From: an uncultured Eubacteriales bacterium
Lineage (GTDB): Bacteria; Bacillota_A; Clostridia; Saccharofermentanales; Saccharofermentanaceae
DNA length: 8,340 nucleotides
Assembly: GCA_900313405.1 (NCBI GenBank)
Contig: OMQY01000108.1
Span: 1 to 8,340, forward strand
Reading direction: 5' to 3'
Shown here piece by piece: positions 1-5,164 of the stretch. Both the position numbers and the translations under genes were made by a program. The notes beneath the pieces are model-generated. The model searched no databases and had not been told where the DNA came from. It saw nothing but the letters and a program-made list of their open reading frames with translations. Positions within the stretch are counted from its first letter, which is position 1; each line of letters begins with the position of its first letter.

Positions 1-612
1 AAGGCTGAAGTCCTGTCGCATCAGGATGTGACGGGAGTGGGGTACGGAATAGCTGTTTTCGATATAAAAGAGAAAACGAGACAGTCACCCTCTTCGGCAT
101 ATGTCAGGCTCGCGAGATCTACTATCGAGAGTTATGTCAGGACAGGCAGGAGACCTGCCATTCCGGACGAGATCCGGAGAGATCTTCCGCCGGAAGCGTT
201 AACTGACAGAGCAGGGGCCTTTGTATCAGTCCACAAGAACGGAATGCTCAGAGGTTGTATCGGTACGATCGGTCCGGTCCGGGATTCGATAGCAGAAGAG
301 ATAATCAGCAATGCGATAAGCGCAGTGTCACGGGATCCGAGATTTGATCCGGTCAGGGAAGATGAACTGTCCGGGCTCGAGATAAGTGTCGATATCCTCG
401 GAGCTCCTGAATATATCGACGGACCTGATGAGCTCGATGTAAAACGGTATGGAGTTATAGTGTCATGCGGAATGAGACGCGGACTCCTGCTGCCGGATCT
501 CGAAGGGATCGATGATGTTGCCGAGCAGATCGCCATTGCCATGAGCAAAGGCGGAATATCACCTTACGAAGACTACCGCCTTCAGCGATTCGAAGTGATC
601 AGGTACAGGTAA
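1..612 (+). CDS. AMMECR1-domain protein (AmmeMemoRadiSam system protein A), 5'-truncated, probably the end of a MEMO/LigB-AMMECR1 fusion
   Basis: The reading frame is open from base 1, so the gene probably starts outside the window; the GTG at 28 has no clear ribosome binding site. Counting codons from base 1, residues about 30-203 form an AMMECR1 domain with the family signature LRGCIGT (about 83-89), followed by the conserved stretches AEEIISNAI, RDPRF and RRGLLLPDLEG. The first 20 or so residues (SHQDVTGVGYGIAVF) resemble the last strand of the MEMO/LigB-like dioxygenase fold, whose members usually end in a 'SGDVTG..VVGYGA' type segment. This suggests a fused MEMO-AMMECR1 polypeptide. The family has no settled biochemical activity. 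The next gene, one base downstream, is the radical SAM partner, so the two are almost certainly cotranscribed. The AMMECR1 call is firm; the fusion is inference from a short tail. Confidence 0.9.
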   Translation, partial: KAEVLSHQDVTGVGYGIAVFDIKEKTRQSPSSAYVRLARSTIESYVRTGRRPAIPDEIRRDLPPEALTDRAGAFVSVHKNGMLRGCIGTIGPVRDSIAEEIISNAISAVSRDPRFDPVREDELSGLEISVDILGAPEYIDGPDELDVKRYGVIVSCGMRRGLLLPDLEGIDDVAEQIAIAMSKGGISPYEDYRLQRFEVIRYR

Positions 613-613
613 G

Positions 614-1462
614 ATGGCTGTATGTGAAGTCTGTTTCAGACATTGTAAGTTGAATGAAGGACAGACCGGTGCATGCGGTGCCAGAGTGTGTTCGGGCGGG
701 ATCATTAAGGCCGGCAACTATGGACGCATTACATCGATAGCTTTGGATCCGATAGAGAAGAAGCCTCTTGCAAGATTCTTTCCGGGTTCGAAGATCCTCT
801 CCGTAGGATCCTACGGATGTAATCTGTTTTGCCCTTTCTGTCAGAACTATGACATATCCCGTTCTGACGGACGGGAGTCGGGCGAAGAGATACTGCCGGA
901 GCAGCTCGCGCAGATCGCCCTTAAGTATAAGGATCGCGGGAATATCGGTATAGCATACACATATAATGAACCTCTTATCGGATTCGAGTTCGTTCGGGAT
1001 ACTGCTAAGCTCGTAAAGAGTATGGGAATGAAGAATGTTCTGGTGACGAACGGAACGGCGGAGCTTCCTGTTCTGGAAGAGATCCTGCCTTATACGGATG
1101 CGATGAATATCGATATCAAATCCATGTCAGACAAGACTTACAGAGATACTCTCGGAGGTGATCTTGAGAGTGTAAAGCACTTTATTGCAAGAAGTGTCAA
1201 AGCTTGTTATGTGGAACTGACTATGTTGATCGTTCCAGGAATGAACGACAGCGAAGAAGAGATGAGAGAACTGACAGAATGGATCTGCGGGCTTACCTGT
1301 AAAAACGGAGAGAAGATCGGAGATAAGATCCCGCTTCACATATCAAGGTTTTTCCCGAGGTACAAGATGTCCGGCAGAGCCGCGACGGATGTGGATGTGA
1401 TCTATCATCTGGCAGATGTCGCACGGGAAAGGATCGCTTATGTATTGACCGGGAATTGTTAG
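614..1462 (+). CDS. amrS: AmmeMemoRadiSam system radical SAM enzyme
   Basis: This is a 282-residue radical SAM protein. The [4Fe-4S]/SAM motif CNLFCPFC holds Cys69, Cys73 and Cys76 (CX3CX2C). An N-terminal cysteine cluster (Cys4, Cys7, Cys11, Cys21, Cys26), typical of the AmrS/PflA-like subgroup, may bind a second metal site. Further conserved segments are YTYNEP (about 114-119), LVTNGT, MNIDIKS and the C-terminal HISRFFPRYKM. It ends in YVLTGNC, matching the short clostridial form, whereas many homologues carry an extra C-terminal Cys-rich tail. The reaction is not established for the family; the constant association with AMMECR1 and MEMO domains suggests a shared radical-dependent modification. 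The ATG lies one base after the upstream stop and uses purine-rich sequence in the end of that gene. No terminator hairpin with a T-run is visible after the stop. Confidence 0.93.
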   Translation: MAVCEVCFRHCKLNEGQTGACGARVCSGGIIKAGNYGRITSIALDPIEKKPLARFFPGSKILSVGSYGCNLFCPFCQNYDISRSDGRESGEEILPEQLAQIALKYKDRGNIGIAYTYNEPLIGFEFVRDTAKLVKSMGMKNVLVTNGTAELPVLEEILPYTDAMNIDIKSMSDKTYRDTLGGDLESVKHFIARSVKACYVELTMLIVPGMNDSEEEMRELTEWICGLTCKNGEKIGDKIPLHISRFFPRYKMSGRAATDVDVIYHLADVARERIAYVLTGNC

Positions 1463-1482
1463 AATGATGCGGAAGTCAACGC

Positions 1483-1510
1483 TTCATAATGACTATAATT
1501 GTGTTATCAT
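1483..1510 (+). promoter_or_regulatory. Candidate sigma-A promoter for the TSCPD gene
   Basis: In the gap after amrS, a TTCATA (1483-1488; 4/6 to the -35 consensus) stands 16 bp before TATCAT (1505-1510; 5/6 to the -10). This would give a leader of about 23 nt. A perfect TATAAT at 1494-1499 lies in the same stretch but has no matching -35 box at 16-18 bp. Either could be used. The AT-rich gap makes a promoter likely, but its exact position is uncertain. Confidence 0.35.
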
Positions 1511-1525
1511 AAATGAACTATCAAA

Positions 1526-1532
1526 AAGGGGA
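1526..1532 (+). promoter_or_regulatory. Ribosome binding site that fixes the TSCPD start
   Basis: AAGGGGA stands 7 nt before the ATG at 1540. An earlier in-frame ATG at 1513 would put this site inside the coding region and has no purine-rich sequence before it, so 1540 is the likely start. That start also gives the family's usual N-terminus. Confidence 0.8.
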
Positions 1533-1539
1533 CTATAAT

Positions 1540-1785
1540 ATGAAGCACGTTTCTTTCACACCTCAGGGAGTATGCTCGAGAAAGATAGACTTTGACATCG
1601 ATGATGACAATAAGATCCATAATCTGACCTTTATCGGAGGCTGTAACGGCAATCTTAAGGCAATCGGAAGACTTGTCGAAGGGCAGGACGCTACGGCTAT
1701 GGCGGATCTTCTCCGCGGTAACGACTGTGCAGGCCGCGGAACTTCGTGTGCCGATCAGTTCGCTCTGGCTATCGATCAGGCCTGA
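1540..1785 (+). CDS. TSCPD-domain protein of the small stand-alone type (TIGR03905-like)
   Basis: This 81-residue protein matches the small stand-alone TSCPD family of Clostridia from end to end: VCSRKIDFDID near the N-terminus, the hallmark FIGGCNGNLKAI (about 31-42), RLVEG, then the C-terminal Cys motif. TSCPD domains also occur at the C-terminus of class II ribonucleotide reductases and are thought to bind metal or nucleic acid through their cysteines (Cys12, Cys35, Cys63 and Cys70 here). The function of the free-standing form is unknown. The name-giving motif reads TSCAD, with Ala for Pro. The gene has its own spacing and probably its own promoter after amrS. Its stop codon overlaps the stop of the convergent reverse transcriptase gene by 10 bp. 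Confidence 0.9.
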   Translation: MKHVSFTPQGVCSRKIDFDIDDDNKIHNLTFIGGCNGNLKAIGRLVEGQDATAMADLLRGNDCAGRGTSCADQFALAIDQA

Positions 1786-1787
1786 TC
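1774..1787. repeat. 14-bp perfect palindrome at the overlap of two convergent stop codons
   Basis: GATCAGGCCTGATC is its own reverse complement. It contains the TGA of the + strand TSCPD gene (1783-1785) and the TGA of the - strand reverse transcriptase (1776-1778). Because of the symmetry both genes end in the same codons (GAT CAG GCC TGA), giving the same C-terminal residues Asp-Gln-Ala. As RNA it could fold into a 5-bp stem with a GGCC loop on either strand. Only a short TTTT (1793-1796) follows on the + side, so it would be a weak bidirectional terminator at best. Confidence 0.85.
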
Positions 1788-2996
1788 CGCAGTTTTATAG
1801 TATTCATTCACGAGACTTCGAAGACCATAGTCTTTGATGTCTTTGTATTTGACGCGATATCTCGCTTTGCTCCTTGTTGAAGTCAGCAGATATCTTACGC
1901 ATTCCTGTGCATAATGATCTATCTGACGAAGCCCTGCAACCGTATTGATGACCGGGAAGTACCATTTACTCCAGGTCAGGTCATTGTCAGAAGGCAGATC
2001 GTTATCGCTCTCCTGCTCGAAAAGCTTCCTGTCGAAGATCCTGATAAATGCCGCCGCTGCTCTCTCCGGAGCCTCGCCGCCACGTTCCTGCCATCTCTTA
2101 AGAGCTCTTGTCTTACGACGCATCTTTGCTTTGATCTTGATCAGAGAAGCCGGTGCTATGTCTATGACTCCTTTATTGTAGGAGAATCCGAGAAATACCC
2201 AACCGTCATCAGGTGTACCGTACGATTCCTTGTCCTGATTGACCGACAGACCATAAGAACCAAGTTGTTCACGAATGATATCCGCATATTCTTCGATCTT
2301 CTCGCGGGAGTCTGCAAATACTATTATGTCATCGGAATATCTGGCATAGGGGATCCCCAGATCGTAAAACATGCGATCCATATCCTTCAGATACAGATCC
2401 GCATAAAACGACGCCTGCGGGGTTCCTGCCATGATGCCTTTGGATTCCTCTATGACGGCACCTTTGTCTGTTACTCTTGTCTCGATCAGAAGCCCCGACA
2501 GGAAATCAAATAGAGCAGGATCGTCATTAAGAACGCTCTTGAGTACCGGTATCAGCCTCTCAACCGGGATCGAATTGAAGTAATTGCTGATATCGACCTT
2601 GTAAGAATACATCCGGTCTATACCTTCGACTGATGTCAGATACCGGATCGCATCTTTAACTGTCTTGTCAGGCCTGAAAGAGTAGAGGTTAGGAGTGTAT
2701 ATAGTATCGTACTTACGGAGCATCAGATGCGTGAGAAGCTTAAGTACGATATTCTCATCCTCCGGATATGTATAAACGGTCCTTTTCTTCTGAGATGACA
2801 TCTTGCTTATAACTCTTCTTGACGGAAGCGGAAAGGGCTCACCTTCACGGATCCTCCGAGCTACGTCAACATATCGCCGGTCGTCAATATAAGTCCTCAG
2901 GGTGCCGGAGAACTTTTTGGTACATGACAGGGATGTCTTATAGTCATAGAACTTTTCCCAGCATATAGGATCAGAGATGTCATCGATCAAGGACAT
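1776..2996 (-). CDS. Stand-alone reverse transcriptase of uncertain class (possible defence RT)
   Basis: This 406-residue protein carries the RT palm and fingers: PNLYSFRP (102-109, motif 2), YKVDISNYFNSI (132-143, motif A, Asp135), KGIMAGTPQAS (186-196, motif B), YARYSDDIIVF (217-227, Asp222/Asp223), GLSVNQDKE (249-257) and FLGFSY (268-273). The active site is YSDD rather than the common YADD, and motif B has MAGTPQAS in place of QGxxxSP. A basic helical thumb-like region (about 283-302) leads to a distinctive C-terminal segment with TWSKWYFPVINT (341-352) and LRSLVNEYY (392-400). I see no HNH nuclease, maturase DNA-binding domain, Cas1 fusion or intron domain V, so it is not an ordinary group II intron RT. 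The ATG has GGAG 5 nt upstream (3002-3005). A structured RNA candidate lies immediately before it and a small unknown gene before that, all read together. RT identity is firm; a role in phage defence is inference from architecture. Confidence 0.93.
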   Translation of the reverse strand: MSLIDDISDPICWEKFYDYKTSLSCTKKFSGTLRTYIDDRRYVDVARRIREGEPFPLPSRRVISKMSSQKKRTVYTYPEDENIVLKLLTHLMLRKYDTIYTPNLYSFRPDKTVKDAIRYLTSVEGIDRMYSYKVDISNYFNSIPVERLIPVLKSVLNDDPALFDFLSGLLIETRVTDKGAVIEESKGIMAGTPQASFYADLYLKDMDRMFYDLGIPYARYSDDIIVFADSREKIEEYADIIREQLGSYGLSVNQDKESYGTPDDGWVFLGFSYNKGVIDIAPASLIKIKAKMRRKTRALKRWQERGGEAPERAAAAFIRIFDRKLFEQESDNDLPSDNDLTWSKWYFPVINTVAGLRQIDHYAQECVRYLLTSTRSKARYRVKYKDIKDYGLRSLVNEYYKTADQA

Positions 2997-3008
2997 TTTT
3001 ACTCCATA

Positions 3009-3150
3009 TAAAAACAGAAAGAGGAATCATTAAATTCCGTAAAATTACGGAAAGTACCAGACCGTACACGGACCTGCTGCCTGCGAAGCGATAAGATGGT
3101 CCGTGCCGGGTCCGCCACAGGCGCCCGAAGGCATCCTCTTTCTGTTCTTA
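3009..3150 (-). ncRNA. Candidate structured RNA upstream of the RT, closed by a 13-bp inverted repeat
   Basis: Between the unknown gene and the RT lies a stretch rich in pairing. On the - strand AACAGAAAGAGGA (3146-3134) pairs perfectly with TCCTCTTTCTGTT (3025-3013), and three more pairs follow beyond one mismatch. Inside, in RNA order, are a GCC-UUCG-GGC hairpin (3132-3123), a CGCC-UGU-GGCG hairpin sharing one base with it (3123-3113), an 8-bp stem CACGGACC/GGUCCGUG (3105-3098 with 3074-3067) with a 23-nt loop, and a hairpin TTCCGTAA/TTACGGAA (3052-3035). The large loop holds CAGGC (3083-3079), which could pair with GCCUG (3122-3118) as a pseudoknot. The RT's ribosome binding site follows the 3' arm directly. 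This layout recalls retron msr-msd with a1/a2 arms, DRT2-type template RNAs and published RT-associated RNA motifs. I cannot name a family. Confidence 0.6.
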
Positions 3151-3155
3151 ACAAT

Positions 3156-3686
3156 TTATTGAAGGCCCAGGGCCTTGCTTACACGGGCGACAACATAGCT
3201 GCGTACATTCCACCAGCCGTTCTCGCTGTAGTCGTAGTAGAAGCGAAGGTAAGGGATACCCTGCGCCTTGCAGTTGCTTCGAACCTTGTCAGGAGAACTT
3301 CTTCGTGAGATAAGCTCTACGACCAGTGCTTTACGTCCGGCGGGGTCAGTGAGCGAGATAACAGTCGAGTTCTTTGCAGACCCCGGTTCCTGATAGAGAA
3401 CATATGAAGGGAAGTCTTCGGCAAAGATCTTAGCGAAGTAATCGACGTAACTGAGTCCTGAATTGAACTGATTCGGTTCGTTAGGCATTCTGTCGGACCA
3501 CGGTCCTTCCTTGTATGTCGTCTGAGACGGAGCAGCAGATCCTACGGAGCCTGTCTGCGAGATATGTCCTGCATCATATGTGTTGCCTCTGAAAACGTTC
3601 CCCAGTGCTCTGTCGATCTCTCGATTCTCTGCATCCCTGACAGAGTCCTTGATCGCGCCTTTTAACAGATCCTTGAATAAGCCCAT
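3156..3686 (-). CDS. Uncharacterised protein with a conserved C-terminal alpha/beta domain, first gene of the RT cassette
   Basis: I do not recognise a named family. The 176-residue protein starts with a short charged, amphipathic helix (MGLFKDLLKGAIKDSVRDAE), then a low-complexity Gly/Ser/Thr linker (about 35-60). The C-terminal domain (about 79-172) runs YVDYFAKIFAEDFPSY, a strand with KALVVELIS (119-127), a helix with Cys139, the strand GIPYLRFYYD (143-152) and GWWNVRSYVVARV (157-169). The strand-helix-strand with an acidic residue (Glu124) loosely resembles a PD-(D/E)XK core, but I see no paired Lys in the usual place, so nuclease activity is not supported. There is no signal peptide or membrane segment. 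The site AAAGGAG (plus 3696-3702) lies 9 nt before the ATG. The gene is read toward the RT, with the RNA candidate starting about 6-10 nt after its stop. Whether it works with the RT is unknown. Confidence 0.75.
   Translation of the reverse strand: MGLFKDLLKGAIKDSVRDAENREIDRALGNVFRGNTYDAGHISQTGSVGSAAPSQTTYKEGPWSDRMPNEPNQFNSGLSYVDYFAKIFAEDFPSYVLYQEPGSAKNSTVISLTDPAGRKALVVELISRRSSPDKVRSNCKAQGIPYLRFYYDYSENGWWNVRSYVVARVSKALGLQ
3162..3176 (-). other. GC-rich hairpin at the 3' end of the unknown gene
   Basis: AAGGCCC-A-GGGCCTT forms a near-perfect inverted repeat; as RNA it gives a 6-bp stem with a 3-nt loop. It covers the last sense codons of the 176-residue protein and is followed on the - strand by CAATAAATTG rather than a U-run. 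It is therefore not a standard terminator, but could partly separate the protein message from the downstream structured RNA, by pausing or by blocking 3' decay. Confidence 0.4.
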
Positions 3687-3717
3687 GATCTGAAGCTCCT
3701 TTCTTGTTGATTATTCT

Positions 3718-3726
3718 ATTATATCA
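3718..3726 (-). promoter_or_regulatory. Extended -10 promoter for the leftward cassette
   Basis: Read on the - strand this is TGATATAAT, a perfect extended -10 element (TGnTATAAT). No good -35 box is seen at 16-18 bp, which extended -10 promoters tolerate. It lies about 15 nt before the AAAGGAG of the 176-residue protein gene. It is the only clear promoter for the unknown gene, RNA candidate and RT, implying one transcript of about 1.95 kb. Confidence 0.6.
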
Positions 3727-3745
3727 GATAACATAACTGTGTGTT

Positions 3746-3774
3746 TTTACGGGTGTTGTTTTTAATGCTATACT
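3746..3774 (+). promoter_or_regulatory. Rightward promoter with extended -10 for the two-TM protein gene
   Basis: TTTACG (3746-3751; 4/6 to the -35) is followed at 17 bp by TATACT (3769-3774; 5/6 to the -10), preceded by TG at 3766-3767 as an extended -10. It is divergent from the cassette promoter, with the two -10 boxes about 45 bp apart. It would give a leader of roughly 55 nt before the GTG at 3837. Confidence 0.55.
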
Positions 3775-3836
3775 TGGATTGGATCTTTTCGATGTGCTTA
3801 AGCGGACACATGGAGTTATAGCGGAGGTGCAGATAC

Positions 3837-4391
3837 GTGGGCAGACCGGTTACGGACCAGGAACGACAGATCATGCTCGATAATCCCGAGCTTGTTATGT
3901 TCAACCCCTACAGGGGGCTGAAGGCACACAGACCGTCGATCCTCGTTGCCTTTATCCCTGTTCTGGCATCGCTTATCATCATTCCGATCCCGTATCTTAT
4001 CGCTCCTGATCGGGTGCGCGATCATACGGATCTGTATGTGGGATTTGTGTGTACGCTGTTCTTCATCTCTATTGCTATGATCCCGCTTGTCTATATCAAG
4101 GCTGAAGATCGAATATACGATAAGGACAGGAAAAGCCATTACATTGCTTTTCTTCACAGGCTGCTTCCGCAGGCGCTTAAATGCACAGTCGTAACTATTG
4201 ATAACCTGACGGTCGAAAAGGCAGAAGGAGAATGGATCTTTGAAGGAAAAAAAGAATTCTTCGGCTACGTTCCCTATGTGAACGCCTTCAGGATGGATCC
4301 GGGTATGGAGATGGCTGTTGTTTACGACGGCAACGGATTCGAGGCATTCATTAAGCGAGATCCGAGAACAGAGACCTTCTATATGCGATAA
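3837..4391 (+). CDS. Two-TM membrane protein of unknown function
   Basis: The gene uses a GTG start: GGAGG (3823-3827) lies 9 nt upstream and an in-frame TAG at 3819 rules out any longer form. The 184-residue product has a polar N-terminus (1-32) with FNPYRGLK, two hydrophobic segments (about 34-55 and 66-88) joined by a short charged turn, and a soluble C-terminal domain (about 90-184) rich in beta-type sequence such as EGEWIFEGKKEFFGYVP and MAVVYDGNGFEAFIKR. With both termini inside, the tail would be cytoplasmic; this is inference from the positive residues near the segments. I recognise no family. It ends 26 bp before the response regulator gene with no terminator between, so it may lead that operon. 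Confidence 0.75.
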   Translation: MGRPVTDQERQIMLDNPELVMFNPYRGLKAHRPSILVAFIPVLASLIIIPIPYLIAPDRVRDHTDLYVGFVCTLFFISIAMIPLVYIKAEDRIYDKDRKSHYIAFLHRLLPQALKCTVVTIDNLTVEKAEGEWIFEGKKEFFGYVPYVNAFRMDPGMEMAVVYDGNGFEAFIKRDPRTETFYMR

Positions 4392-4417
4392 TGATAATAA
4401 CAAAGAGGGCATAGGAT

Positions 4418-5164
4418 ATGGATTATAAAGTTCTGATGATAGATGATGACAAGGTGATCGCTGAATCGACCGCCGAGTATTTCAATATGTTTGAAGTAAA
4501 GACCGCATATGTGACGGATTACGACAGTGCGGTGAAGTTCCTCGATGAGAATACAGTGTCGCTCTTGCTTCTCGATATCAATCTCGGAGATAAGTCCGGA
4601 TTCGACCTGTGCAAGCAGATCAGGCAGCAGTATGATATGCCGATCCTGTTTGTCAGTGCGCGTACCAGTGATGACGATGTCCTTATAGCCCTCAATATAG
4701 GCGGTGACGATTATATCAAGAAGCCCTATACGTTGAGCATACTTCTCGCTAAGGTCAAGAGCGTCCTGGCAAGATATGAGAAGGCAAAGGAGGCTGCAGA
4801 ACTTGCCGGAGCCTCCGGCGGACAGCGCAGGACCGGCACAACTGCACCGGCATCATCGATGATCGACATCACCGATAATATAAAGCTCGATACAAATTCA
4901 CATAAACTTGTCACGGCTGACGGCAGTGTTGCTTTGAAAGATATGGAGTATAAGCTTCTCCTGTATCTTCTTGAGAATTCCGGACGAATCGTTACCAAGG
5001 ATGAACTGCTCCGTGAAGTCTGGAATGACGAGTTTATCGGAGAAGGGACCATTGCTGTTCATATAAGGCACCTTCGTGAGAAGACGGAAAACGATCCAAA
5101 GAATCCGGAGATAATCAAGACCATCTGGGGTGTGGGGTATATCCTGAATGAGAAAGTATATTAA
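4418..5164 (+). CDS. OmpR/PhoB-family response regulator
   Basis: This 248-residue regulator has an N-terminal receiver domain (about 4-118) with the acidic pocket Asp9-Asp10-Asp11, phosphoacceptor Asp53 in LLLLDINLG, Ser80 in VSAR and Lys102 in IKKPY. After a linker rich in Gly, Thr and Ala (about 128-145) comes a winged-helix DNA-binding domain (about 150-246) with the typical MEYKLLLYLLENSGRIVTKDELL, VAVHIRHLREK-like and IWGVGYIL segments. The linker is longer and less charged than usual. Purine-rich AGAGG (4404-4408) precedes the ATG. The kinase gene overlaps its 3' end by 17 bp, so the two are translationally coupled and form a pair. The likely target is the 11-bp direct repeat before the ABC transporter genes. 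Confidence 0.95.
   Translation: MDYKVLMIDDDKVIAESTAEYFNMFEVKTAYVTDYDSAVKFLDENTVSLLLLDINLGDKSGFDLCKQIRQQYDMPILFVSARTSDDDVLIALNIGGDDYIKKPYTLSILLAKVKSVLARYEKAKEAAELAGASGGQRRTGTTAPASSMIDITDNIKLDTNSHKLVTADGSVALKDMEYKLLLYLLENSGRIVTKDELLREVWNDEFIGEGTIAVHIRHLREKTENDPKNPEIIKTIWGVGYILNEKVY

Noticed and set aside
1776..2996. RT as a group II intron-encoded maturase
   Set aside because: No HNH or maturase DNA-binding domain is seen, the gene is not embedded in an intron-like RNA, and I find no GUGYG start or domain V-like hairpin nearby.
3035..3052. TTCCGTAA/TTACGGAA hairpin as a rho-independent terminator
   Set aside because: On the - strand it is followed by TTTAATGATT, not a solid U-run, and it would cut off the RT that lies directly downstream; it is better seen as part of the RNA fold.
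1776..3150. RT as part of a diversity-generating retroelement
   Set aside because: Motif B reads MAGTPQAS rather than the DGR-type IGNxxSQ, there is no Avd-like gene, and I see no template/variable repeat pair differing at adenines within the window.
3009..3150. Calling the locus a retron outright
   Set aside because: The arms resemble a1/a2, but the RT lacks recognisable retron NAxxH and VTG motifs and no typical AGC branching site directly follows the 5' arm.
3096..3308. A 70-codon + strand frame over the RNA candidate and the end of the unknown gene
   Set aside because: It has no ribosome binding site, runs opposite the conserved protein's domain and shows no recognisable sequence; it is an antisense shadow.
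4384..4392. TGCGATAAT as an extended -10 promoter directly before the response regulator
   Set aside because: It fits TGnTATAAT at 8 of 9 positions by layout but has no -35, and covers the preceding gene's last codons; too weak to annotate, though a secondary promoter is possible.
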